Shown here: positions 44,404 through 52,810 of the stretch, piece after piece | Numbering within the stretch: position 1 is the first letter of the stretch | Layout of the letters: each line of letters begins with the position of its first letter | NCBI GenBank assembly: GCA_050954785.1 | Contig: JBPBQO010000035.1 | Span: 1 to 64,000, forward strand | Direction: 5' to 3' | Length of the DNA: 64,000 nt | Source of the DNA: Lichenicola sp050954785 | GTDB taxonomy: Bacteria; Pseudomonadota; Alphaproteobacteria; Acetobacterales; Acetobacteraceae | Made by a program: the position numbers and the translations under genes | Notes under the pieces: generated by a model | What the model was told of the DNA's origin: nothing | Database searches by the model: none | What the model saw: the letters and a program-made list of their open reading frames with translations, nothing else

Positions 44404-46868
44404 GACACTCCTTCCGGGACCACGATGTCCGCGAACTGGTTGGCGGTCTTGGGCGTGTTGGCTTCCTGCCAGGGGTCGTAGGCGGCAGCGATGGATTTCT
44501 CCATGGCTGCATCGAGATCGGCAACGATGCCGTCGCTATCCTCGACGACGATGGCGCGAATGCGCTCCAGTCCGACGCGCGGAACGAAGGTGTAGGTGCG
44601 TTCCTTCCATTTCGCGTTCTCACGGTAGTACTGCATGAAGCGCGCGGTGATGGTCATCACGGCCGCCTCGCCGTCGACGGTGCAGAGCAGGTCGCCCTTG
44701 CGGATGTGGGCGCCGGCAGCGCCGCCAATATAGATTTCCCACTTGTCGTTGCCGATTGCGACGGCGCCGATATCCTTGACCAGCGCCTCGGAGCAGTTGC
44801 GCGGGCAGCCGGCGGTGGCGAGCTTGAGCTTGGCCGGGCTGTCGACACCGCGAAAACGCTTCTCGATCTGCGTGGCCAGGCCCATCGAATCTCCGAGGCC
44901 GAAGCGGCAGAACTCGGTGCCGATGCAGCTCTTGCAGGTGCGGTAGCTTTTTCCATAGGCGTGGCCGGACGGCATGCCGAGATCGGCCCACATTTTCGGC
45001 AGGTCCTCCTTGGACACGCCGACCAAATCGATGCGCTGGCCGCCGGTGAGCTTGACCAGCGGCACGTTGTATTTGAGCGCCACTTCGGCGATGCGGATCA
45101 GGTCCGCCGGAGTGGTGACGCCGCCGGGCATCTCGGGAATGACCGAGAAGGTGCCGTCCTTCTGGATGTTGGCGTGCACGCGATCGTTGATGAAGCGGGC
45201 ATCGCGCTCGTCGATATATTCGTCGGCCCAGATGGTAACCAGCAGCGAGGCGAGCGCCGGCTTGGAGCCCGCATCCTCATGACCGCCGCCGAGGGCCGCG
45301 AACACCGACGAGACCGAGCGCAGACCCTGTGCACGGACAGCTGCAACCAACTCCGGCTTGGCCATCGGAATAGTGGGCACGTAGTAGTGGATCGACGGGT
45401 CTTCCTCGACGGCACCGCCGCAAAACCATTCGACCACTTCGCCGACCAGGGTCTTGCAGGACCCGCAGCCCATGCCGGCGCGGGTCGCATCCATGACCGA
45501 CTTGGTGGTGCGTTTTCCGGCCGTGACGCAGGCGCCGATCGCACCCTTGGTGACGCCGTTGCAGTTGCAGACCTGCGTATCGGCCGGCATCTCGTCGAGG
45601 GTGATCTTCTGGGACGGGGTGCCCAGGTCGAACAGCAGCGACAGGCGTTCCTCGGGCAGGGGGCTGTCCCGATCGAACGCCTGCATCAGGTAGGCGGCCT
45701 TGGAGATGTCGCCCATCAGGATGCCTCCGACCAGACGGCCGTCGCGCACGATGAGTTTCTTGTAGGTTCCATGCCGGGTTTCAGTAAAGCGGATGACCTC
45801 GTCGCGCTCCTCCTGCGGCTCGGTGATGCCCATGGAGGCGAGCTCGACGCCCATGACCTTGAGCTTCGTGGCCAGCTTGGAGCCGTGATAGGCGCTATCG
45901 ATATTGCGCTCGGTGACGTGGTCGGCAAATACCTTGGCCTGGTCCCAAAGCGGCGCCACCAGCCCATAGACATGGCCGCGATGCTGCGCACACTCGCCGA
46001 CCACGAAGATGTGGCGATCATCGAGACAGCGCATGTGGTTGTCGACCACGATGGCGCGCTCGACGGTCAGGCCGGCGCGCTGCGCCAGCTCGACATTCGG
46101 GCGGATGCCGGCAGCGACGACCACCATCTGGCAGGCGATGACGCTGTCGTCCTTGAAGCGTACGCCCGCAACATGGCCGTTCGAGTCGAGCTCGATGCCG
46201 GAACTCTGCTGTCCCAGGTGGATGGTGACGCCCATCGCTTCCATGGCGCCGCGCAGGATCGCGCCGCCCTCGACGTCGAGCTGTGCGTTCATCAGATGCT
46301 GAGCCAGATGCACGACATGCACCGAGGGCCCGTGCGTCATCAGCCCACGCGCCGCTTCGAGCCCGAGCAGTCCGCCGCCCAGCACGACCACGTTGGTGCT
46401 TTCCTTGGCCATGGCGGCCATGGCATTGCAATCGTCGAGCGTGCGGAAACCGAATACGCCATGACGAAGTTCGCCGGTTTCGTCGCGGATGTTGTGCATC
46501 GGCGGGATGAACGAGCGGCTGCCGGTGGCGATCAGCAGCACGTCGTAGCGCTCCTGGACGCCATTCTCGGCGGTCACCACGCGTGCGGTGCGGTCGATGG
46601 TAGTGACGCGCGCACCGCTATGCAGGCGGATGTCGTTGTCGATGTACCAGTCGAGCGGGTTGATATAGATCTCGCCGGGGTCCTGCACGCCGCACAGCAC
46701 GTTGGACAGCATGATCCGGTTGTAGTTGCCGTACGGTTCGTCTCCGAACATGACGATGTCGAACAGCTCGGCGCCGCCGCGCGCGAGCACCTCCTCGACG
46801 GCGCGTGCGCCCGCCATGCCGTTGCCGATGACGACGAGCGTCTGTTTCGGGCTATTCGTATCCGACAT
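44400..46868 (-). CDS. nirB: Nitrite reductase large subunit NirB
   Basis: An 822-residue assimilatory nitrite reductase that reduces nitrite to ammonium in the cytoplasm. Domains in order: FAD/NAD oxidoreductase (VVIGNGMAGARAVEE at the start; VVLGGGLLGLEAARG for NAD), a BFD-like [2Fe-2S] domain (CNCNGVTKGAI, GCGSCK), a ferredoxin-like half domain and the sirohaem/4Fe-4S domain (CIGTEFC and CPRNC ligands). ATG 46868 follows the small upstream gene by 11 bases. The length is usual for NirB of this class. Confidence 0.95.
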   Translation of the reverse strand: MSDTNSPKQTLVVIGNGMAGARAVEEVLARGGAELFDIVMFGDEPYGNYNRIMLSNVLCGVQDPGEIYINPLDWYIDNDIRLHSGARVTTIDRTARVVTAENGVQERYDVLLIATGSRSFIPPMHNIRDETGELRHGVFGFRTLDDCNAMAAMAKESTNVVVLGGGLLGLEAARGLMTHGPSVHVVHLAQHLMNAQLDVEGGAILRGAMEAMGVTIHLGQQSSGIELDSNGHVAGVRFKDDSVIACQMVVVAAGIRPNVELAQRAGLTVERAIVVDNHMRCLDDRHIFVVGECAQHRGHVYGLVAPLWDQAKVFADHVTERNIDSAYHGSKLATKLKVMGVELASMGITEPQEERDEVIRFTETRHGTYKKLIVRDGRLVGGILMGDISKAAYLMQAFDRDSPLPEERLSLLFDLGTPSQKITLDEMPADTQVCNCNGVTKGAIGACVTAGKRTTKSVMDATRAGMGCGSCKTLVGEVVEWFCGGAVEEDPSIHYYVPTIPMAKPELVAAVRAQGLRSVSSVFAALGGGHEDAGSKPALASLLVTIWADEYIDERDARFINDRVHANIQKDGTFSVIPEMPGGVTTPADLIRIAEVALKYNVPLVKLTGGQRIDLVGVSKEDLPKMWADLGMPSGHAYGKSYRTCKSCIGTEFCRFGLGDSMGLATQIEKRFRGVDSPAKLKLATAGCPRNCSEALVKDIGAVAIGNDKWEIYIGGAAGAHIRKGDLLCTVDGEAAVMTITARFMQYYRENAKWKERTYTFVPRVGLERIRAIVVEDSDGIVADLDAAMEKSIAAAYDPWQEANTPKTANQFADIVVPEGVS

Positions 46869-46879
46869 CGTCGTGCTCC

Positions 46880-47230
46880 TCAAACTTCCATCAGACCCAT
46901 GTCGAGCACCACGTATCCGGTGATGCCCTCGGGTGCGGCGACCTGCACGTCGATCACGGTTTCCGGGAACAGATCCTCGATTACCGAAAGCGGCACGTGC
47001 TGGCCGGACTTGGCGCCGAGCGGGAACAGCCGCATCGGCTTGCCGTCGCGCAGCAGAACCAGCGTCACCAATGCATCGGCCGAGTTGCCGGCACGCAGAT
47101 AGATCAATTGCGCGCGGCGATCGGCCGGCACGGTGTAGGTAGGCGCACCGGCGAGTGCGGTCGGTTGCTGCAGTCCGGCGCCGGTGAAGGCGAAGGTGCC
47201 GGTGATGATGCGTGGCGTGCTCTCGATCAT
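46880..47230 (-). CDS. Small protein of unknown function in the nitrate operon
   Basis: A 116-residue protein I do not recognise, placed between the nitrate reductase and nirB genes with short gaps (28 and 11 bases), so it is co-transcribed. It has no signal peptide, Cys pair or membrane span. Alternating hydrophobic strands (TYTVPADRRAQLIYLRAG, ALVTLVLLRDGKPMRLFPLG, VIDVQVAAPEGITGYVVL) predict a small beta-sandwich or beta-barrel. ATG 47230 (MIESTPRI) is preferred; the longer frame overlaps the nitrate reductase gene. A role in electron delivery, cofactor insertion or stabilisation of the reductase is possible but unproven. Confidence 0.75.
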   Translation of the reverse strand: MIESTPRIITGTFAFTGAGLQQPTALAGAPTYTVPADRRAQLIYLRAGNSADALVTLVLLRDGKPMRLFPLGAKSGQHVPLSVIEDLFPETVIDVQVAAPEGITGYVVLDMGLMEV

Positions 47231-47258
47231 GGAGCGATGGTCCTCATGGTGGAGTGGG

Positions 47259-49412
47259 TCATGACGCCGCGACCGGAGCGGCTTCGGCGGATGCGACAGC
47301 AATCCGGGCAGCGCAGATCTTCAGTTCCGGCATGCGCGAGATCGGGTCGACGGTGTCGATGGTGAGCAGGTTGGCGTTGGATGCGCCGCCCCAGTGGAAC
47401 GGCACGAACAGCGTGTCCCGCCTGATGTCGGCGGTGACGCGGGCGGCCAGTTTCACGCTGCCGCGCCGGGTGCTGACCTGAACGAGCGTGCCCGGAAGGA
47501 TGCCGAGCGGCCGTGCGGTATCGGGATGAAGCTCGACGAAAGCCGCGGGCTCCGCATCCTGCAGCTCGGCCACGCGCCTGGTCTGCGCGCCGCTCTGGTA
47601 GTGGGTCAGCACGCGGCCGGTGGTGAGGTAGAGCGGGTAGGCATCGTCCGGCTCCTCGGCGGACAGGCGGCGCTCGACCGGATGGAAGCGGGCGCGGCCG
47701 TCCGGATGGGCGAAGCGGTCGAGGAACAGGCGCGGCGTGCCGGGATGGGCTTCGTCCGGACACGGCCAGAACAGGCCGTCTTTGGCGGCGATCCGGTCGG
47801 GCGCCATGCCGGCATAATCCGCGACGCCACCGGCACTGGCACGCCTGAGCTCGGTGAACGCCTCGGCGGGCTCGGACGGAAACGCCGCCACGCAACCGAG
47901 CCGGGACGCCAGCTCTGACAGGATGCGCGGCTCCGACCACACACCGGGCGGCGGATCGCGGGCCGGGATGCGCTGGATCACCCGGCCTTCGAGGTTGGTC
48001 ATGGTGCCGCCCTCCTCCGCCCATTGCGGCACAGGCAGCACGATGTCCGCGAGCGAGGAGGTCTCGGTCAGGAACAGGTCCAGGGCGACGAACATGTCGA
48101 GGCCGGATAGCCGGGCCGCCAGGCTGGCGGCATCCGGGGCGGACACGACCAGGTTGCTGGCGGCGACCATCAATCCCTGCACGCCGCCGGGCTGGCCGAG
48201 CGATTGCAGCAACGCGACCGCCGGCATGCCGGGCATCGGCAGGGTGTCGGGATCGACGCCCCAGACCCTGGCGACGGCGGCACGATGGCCGGGATCGTCG
48301 AGCTTGCGATATCCGGGAAGCTGGTCGTTCTTCTGGCCATGCTCGCGGCCGCCCTGCCCATTGCCTTGCCCGGTCATGCAGCCCCAGCCGCAATGCTTGC
48401 GGCCGGCCTGGCCGAGCGCCAATGCGAGATTGATGAAGGCCAGCGCGTTGTTGGTGCCCTGGCTCTGCTGCTCCGGCCCGCGGCCGCTGAGGATCATTGC
48501 GGTGGCGGCCTCGCCGAGCATGTGGGCGGCCCGCTCGATGTCGCGGGCAGGCACGCCGGTGAGGCGCTCGACCCGGTCGGGCCAATAGGATGCGACGGAG
48601 CGGCGGGTGGCCGGCCAGCCGGTGGTGCGCTCGGCGATGAAGACCGGGTCGATCAGTTTGGCGCGAATCGCGGCGTTCAGGATGCCGTTGGCCAGGGCGG
48701 CGTCGGTACCGGGGGTCAGCGCCAAATGCAGGTCGGCGAGCTTGGCGGTGGCAGTGCGTCGCGGGTCCGACACGATCAGCTTGCCGCCGCGAGCCCGCTG
48801 CGCTTCGAAATATTGCATGATCGGCGGCATGGTTTCCGCCGGGTTGGAACCGGCGATCAGGATCGTCTCGGCGCCGGGGATGTCCTCGAGCGGAAACGGC
48901 AGACCGCGATCGATGCCGAATGCGCGCAGTCCGGCAGCAGCCGCCGAGGCCATGCAGAAGCGGCCATTATAGTCGATGTTGCCGGTGCGCAGGGCGAGGC
49001 GCGCGAACTTGCCGAGAAGGTAGGCCTTCTCGTTGGTGAGGCCGCCGCCGCCGAACACCGCCATGGCGTTCGGGCCATGCGTTGCCTGGATGCGCTGGAT
49101 GCCGGCAACGATCCGGTCCAGCGCCTCGTCCCAACTCGCCGGGCGCAACGGGCCGCCCTTGCGGTCGCGGACCAGCGGCGTGGTCAGGCGCTCGGGGTGA
49201 TCGAGAAGTGCCGCTGCGGTCCAGCCCTTGCGGCACAGGCCGCCCTTGTTGGTCGGGAAGTCGCGCGCGGACACGCTCCAGGCGCCGTCCATGTCCTGGT
49301 TCAGCATCATCCCGCACTGCAGGGCGCAGTATGGGCAGTGCGTCGCGGTTCCGGTGGTCCCGGCGCCGGCGAGCGTCGTGACGACACGGTCGAGGGCGGC
49401 ACTATCGGCCAT
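47259..49412 (-). CDS. nasA: Assimilatory nitrate reductase catalytic subunit (short type)
   Basis: A 717-residue molybdenum bis-MGD enzyme. The N-terminal 4Fe-4S site is Cys26-x2-Cys29-x3-Cys33-x26-Cys60 (CPYCALQC ... GGLCRKG), and the Mo ligand Cys is in RFCMASAAAAG. The protein ends after the C-terminal molydopterin-binding domain (LTTGRVLTHYQSG, VPFHWGG) without the BFD [2Fe-2S] extension found in ~900-residue NasA. So it is the NarB-like length, which receives electrons from ferredoxin or flavodoxin. The start at ATG 49412 shares TGATG with the transporter stop. The upstream open frame lies over the transporter gene. Confidence 0.93.
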   Translation of the reverse strand: MADSAALDRVVTTLAGAGTTGTATHCPYCALQCGMMLNQDMDGAWSVSARDFPTNKGGLCRKGWTAAALLDHPERLTTPLVRDRKGGPLRPASWDEALDRIVAGIQRIQATHGPNAMAVFGGGGLTNEKAYLLGKFARLALRTGNIDYNGRFCMASAAAAGLRAFGIDRGLPFPLEDIPGAETILIAGSNPAETMPPIMQYFEAQRARGGKLIVSDPRRTATAKLADLHLALTPGTDAALANGILNAAIRAKLIDPVFIAERTTGWPATRRSVASYWPDRVERLTGVPARDIERAAHMLGEAATAMILSGRGPEQQSQGTNNALAFINLALALGQAGRKHCGWGCMTGQGNGQGGREHGQKNDQLPGYRKLDDPGHRAAVARVWGVDPDTLPMPGMPAVALLQSLGQPGGVQGLMVAASNLVVSAPDAASLAARLSGLDMFVALDLFLTETSSLADIVLPVPQWAEEGGTMTNLEGRVIQRIPARDPPPGVWSEPRILSELASRLGCVAAFPSEPAEAFTELRRASAGGVADYAGMAPDRIAAKDGLFWPCPDEAHPGTPRLFLDRFAHPDGRARFHPVERRLSAEEPDDAYPLYLTTGRVLTHYQSGAQTRRVAELQDAEPAAFVELHPDTARPLGILPGTLVQVSTRRGSVKLAARVTADIRRDTLFVPFHWGGASNANLLTIDTVDPISRMPELKICAARIAVASAEAAPVAAS

Positions 49413-50623
49413 CAGATGCGGGCGACGCCGGGAAGAGCGCCCCAGGTGGTGCGCCAGCGGCCTTTCACCATGACCAGCCCGACCAGGGCGACCAGGGCCA
49501 GCACTGCGAAGATCAGAAAGCCGGGCCCGTAGGCGCCGGCATACTGGCGCGCGGTGCCGAGTGAGAAGGCGAGCAGGAAACCACCGATACCGCCGGCCAT
49601 GCCGACCAGCCCGGTCATCACGCCGATCTCGCGGGCGAAACGCTGCGGGACGAGCTGGAACACCGCACCATTGCCCATGCCGAACGCCAGCATGGCGACG
49701 ATGAACACGACCAGCGCACCACCCAGCGTCGGCAGATGCGTGGAAACGATGATCAGTGCGGCTGCAGCGATGCCATACATCACCGACAAGGTACGTATAC
49801 CGCCGATCCGGTCGGCCAGGGCGCCGCCGACCGGACGGAACATCGAACCCGCGAATACGCAGGCGGCGGTGCATTCGCCGGCGAGCACCGGGCCGAGCCC
49901 GTAATCGGCGTTGAAATAGATGGTGAGCGACGAGGCAAGGCCGGAGAAGCCGCCGAAAGTCACGCCATAGAACAGCATGAACCACCAGGCGTCGGGATCG
50001 CGCAGCACGTCGGCATATTGATGCAGGTGGCGCGGGGCCGGCGGATTCGGCGCATCGCGTGCCAGGATCAGGTAGGTGACGAAGGCGATCGCGACCGGGA
50101 TCGCGGCCAGACCGAACACCGTGGTCCAGCCGAACCGGGCGGCGAGAAGCGGTGCGAACAATGCGGCGAACACCGTGCCGGAATTTCCCGCACCGGCGAT
50201 GCCAAGTGCGATTCCTTGGTATTTCGGCGGGTACCATCGGGAAGCCAGCGGCAGAGCCACCGCAAAGGAAGCGCCGGCCACACCAAGCAGCACGCCAAGG
50301 ATCAGCACTGCGGAATAGGACGGGATGCCGAACAGCCAGACTGCGAGCAGCGTCACCAGGACGATGCACTGGGCGATGATGCCGGTGCGTTTCGGACGGA
50401 GGCGATCGACCAGCAACCCGGCGACGACACGCAACAGCGCACCGGACAGGATCGGCACGGCGACCATCAAGCCTTTCTGCGCCGGGTTCAGGTGAAGGGT
50501 GTGGGCGATCTGCACGCCGAGCGGGCCGAGCAGCACCCAGACCATGAAGGCCATGTCGAAATAGAAGAATGCCGAGAACAGGGTCGGAAGATGGCCAGCT
50601 TTGAGAAATGCCTTATTGATCAT
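49412..50623 (-). CDS. Nitrate/nitrite MFS transporter, NarK/NasA type
   Basis: A 403-residue MFS protein with about 12 spans. The nitrate-signature regions are visible: GLLVDRLRPKRT in the first half, and the two Gly-rich nitrate signatures GVAGASFAVALPLASRWYPP and GNGAVFQLVPQRFAREIGV in helices 5 and 11. The ATG at 50623 is preceded by a TTG that could also start. As first gene of the operon it would import nitrate for the NasA-NirBD enzymes. It is divergent from the PP2C-kinase gene. Confidence 0.92.
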   Translation of the reverse strand: MINKAFLKAGHLPTLFSAFFYFDMAFMVWVLLGPLGVQIAHTLHLNPAQKGLMVAVPILSGALLRVVAGLLVDRLRPKRTGIIAQCIVLVTLLAVWLFGIPSYSAVLILGVLLGVAGASFAVALPLASRWYPPKYQGIALGIAGAGNSGTVFAALFAPLLAARFGWTTVFGLAAIPVAIAFVTYLILARDAPNPPAPRHLHQYADVLRDPDAWWFMLFYGVTFGGFSGLASSLTIYFNADYGLGPVLAGECTAACVFAGSMFRPVGGALADRIGGIRTLSVMYGIAAAALIIVSTHLPTLGGALVVFIVAMLAFGMGNGAVFQLVPQRFAREIGVMTGLVGMAGGIGGFLLAFSLGTARQYAGAYGPGFLIFAVLALVALVGLVMVKGRWRTTWGALPGVARI

Positions 50624-50736
50624 CAATCACCCTGCCAAGTTCGAGACCGATTGCCCCTGAAGCATGCATTCTGTGCAAATCCTGAGAGCCTGTCAGCCCC
50701 TATGATCTTGATGATGTCAAAAAAGGCATATTTTTT

Positions 50737-50748
50737 AAGTTATAACTT
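50737..50748. promoter_or_regulatory. 12-bp palindrome AAGTTATAACTT between the nitrate operon and the kinase gene
   Basis: A perfect palindrome in a run of A/T that is exceptional for this GC-rich window, 27 bases before the kinase start and 114 before the transporter start. A regulator binding site or the promoter itself is likely; I cannot match it to a known nitrate-control site. Confidence 0.4.
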
Positions 50749-50774
50749 CCAGGTGTGCCGATGAGGCGCAATTG

Positions 50775-52523
50775 ATGCAAACCGAGCGTTGTGGCGACGG
50801 GATCGCCGTCCCTGCCCTCGCTTTCGGCTGGTGCAGCGTGCAGGGACGGCGTGAACGCAACGAGGATTTCGTCGCGTTTCATGGCGGCGACACCGGAGCG
50901 CTCGCGGATCACGGTTTCGTGGCCGCGATCGCCGATGGTGTCGGCGGACATAGGGGCGGTCGGGAGGCAGCCGAAACGACGGTGCGCGGCTTCATCGATG
51001 CGCAGAGCAGCCAGAGCCCACTGCGCAGCATGCGCGATCGCGCAGCGCTGGCCCTGAACACGATGAACCAGTGGATCCACGCGGTCGGGAGAACCGACGA
51101 GGCGCTCGACGGGATGGCGACGACCTTCACCGGACTGATTCTGCATGGGCGGATCGCGCATGTGGTGCATGTCGGAGACAGCCGGCTGTACTGCCTGCGG
51201 GATGGCCGGATCTCGCGTCTGACGACCGATCACGCATCGGACCGGCCCGGCCAGAGCCATATGCTGACCCGCGCGATCGGGCTGTCGGACGAGTTGGCGA
51301 TCGCCACTGCCACCGAGCCGGTGCAGGTGCATGATCGGTTCCTGCTCTGCACGGACGGGGTGCACGGTGTCCTGTCGGATGCCGGGATCGCAAGGGTGCT
51401 AGCACAAGGCGACCCGTCGCTGGCGGCGCAGCGCCTGGTGCAGGCAGCACTCGCGGCCCGCAGCACGGATAACGTCAGCGTCGCGGTGGTGGATGTCGAG
51501 GCGCTGCCGCCGGCGCAGCAGGACGAGCTGATGCTGGCGCTGTCCGGGCTAGACAGGCTGGCGGACCCGCAGGTCGGCCATGAGGTGGACGGCTTCCGGC
51601 TGGAGCGGTTGCTTGCACGTGGTCGGCACGCCCGGGTGTTCGTTGCACGCGACCTGATCGGGGAATTCGGCGATGTGGTGCTGAAGTTCCCGGCGGGGCC
51701 GGACGAGGCGGCACGGCGGATGGTGCTGCGGGAAGAATGGATCGGGCTGCGGGTGCGCTCGCCATGGCTGGCAGCGCCTGTTCCACTGCCAGCCGATCGG
51801 CGGCAGACGCTGTATGCGGTGCAGGCGTATCATCCTGGCGAAACGCTCGACCAGCGGCTGCGTCGATCACCGCCGCTGTCGCTCGGCGCCGGGCTGGCGA
51901 TCGGCATCCGGCTTGGCAAGGCGGTGGCGGCGCTGCACCGCGCAGGCGTGATCCATCGCGATATCAAACCGGAGAACGTGCAACTCGAACCTGGCGGCGG
52001 GGTCAGGCTTCTCGATCTCGGCGTCGCGCTGGTGAGCGGCCTCACGGACCAGACCGCGCGCGGCGCAGGTGCACCCGACATGCCGGACAACGTGCCGGGA
52101 ACGGCCAGCTACATGGCGCCCGAACTGTTGGCCGGCGGCAACGCAGGCGATGCCGGAAGCGATCTGTACGCGCTCGGGGTCACGCTGTATCGGGCCTGGT
52201 CGGGTGCCTGGCCGTATGGCGAGACCGAGCCGTTCCAGCGACCGCAGTTCGGTCGCGCGACCCCGCTGGCAACGTATCGGCCGGACCTCCCGCGGTGGCT
52301 CGGAGCCGTGCTGGCCCGCGCCGTCGCGGTCCGTCCGGACGAGCGCCAGGACGATGTCGTCGAACTGATCCTGGAACTGGAACACGGCGCCGAAATGCCC
52401 GAGCTGTTCCTGCGTGGCCGCATGACCTTGCTGATGAGCAATCCCGTGCGCTTCTGGCAGGCCGTTTCGCTGCTGTTGGCATTGATGCTGTTGGGCGTCG
52501 GACTGAAGCAGGCCGACTGGTAG
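50775..52523 (+). CDS. PP2C phosphatase / Ser-Thr kinase fusion protein
   Basis: A 582-residue membrane-anchored signalling protein. Residues 15-240 are a PP2C phosphatase with metal-binding acids (RRERNEDF, ADGVGGHRGG, VHVGDSRLY, LLCTDGVHG, TDNVSV). Residues 270-540 are a Hanks-type kinase with HRDIKPEN (near residue 394), a DLG in place of DFG (RLLDLGVAL) and GTASYMAPE. A single C-terminal span (VSLLLALMLLGVGL) anchors it. Such fusions lie beside assimilatory nitrate genes in Pseudomonas too, so post-translational control of nitrate uptake or reduction is a reasonable inference. ATG 50775 is preferred over TTG 50772. Confidence 0.92.
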   Translation: MQTERCGDGIAVPALAFGWCSVQGRRERNEDFVAFHGGDTGALADHGFVAAIADGVGGHRGGREAAETTVRGFIDAQSSQSPLRSMRDRAALALNTMNQWIHAVGRTDEALDGMATTFTGLILHGRIAHVVHVGDSRLYCLRDGRISRLTTDHASDRPGQSHMLTRAIGLSDELAIATATEPVQVHDRFLLCTDGVHGVLSDAGIARVLAQGDPSLAAQRLVQAALAARSTDNVSVAVVDVEALPPAQQDELMLALSGLDRLADPQVGHEVDGFRLERLLARGRHARVFVARDLIGEFGDVVLKFPAGPDEAARRMVLREEWIGLRVRSPWLAAPVPLPADRRQTLYAVQAYHPGETLDQRLRRSPPLSLGAGLAIGIRLGKAVAALHRAGVIHRDIKPENVQLEPGGGVRLLDLGVALVSGLTDQTARGAGAPDMPDNVPGTASYMAPELLAGGNAGDAGSDLYALGVTLYRAWSGAWPYGETEPFQRPQFGRATPLATYRPDLPRWLGAVLARAVAVRPDERQDDVVELILELEHGAEMPELFLRGRMTLLMSNPVRFWQAVSLLLALMLLGVGLKQADW

Positions 52524-52810
52524 GAATTGTCGACGACGCCCGACGCTTCTCAATTGTGACTCTGCCATAGTCACTGGTCTGGGATTCACTAACTTGGTTC
52601 GTTCCGGCAATCTTGCAAAACCGCTTGCCTGCGTGATTCCAGAATATTGCCTGATCTCCAGTTAATGCGAATCGGATATTCTTCGACAGCGAGCACTACA
52701 GCCATCACTATGCGCTTCGCTCGTTTTCTGAAACAGTCGGAATATTACGTCGTCAGGCTGCGCCGACGCGGAGACGCCAAACCTTCGTTCGCGCGACCAG
52801 GAGTAAATAG

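Noticed and set aside
44706..47102. Plus-strand open frame of nearly 800 codons antisense to nirB
   Set aside because: NirB motifs on the other strand are complete; the antisense product has no recognisable motif and no ribosome binding site.
50627..50720. NasT/ANTAR-type antitermination leader or sigma-54 promoter of the nitrate operon
   Set aside because: No pair of hexaloop stem-loops with the required A and G positions and no GG-N10-GC sigma-54 core at a suitable place could be made out by eye.
50708..50720. FNR-like TTGAT...TCAA sequence upstream of the nitrate transporter
   Set aside because: The half-sites are one base too close together (TTGA-N5-TCAA instead of N6).
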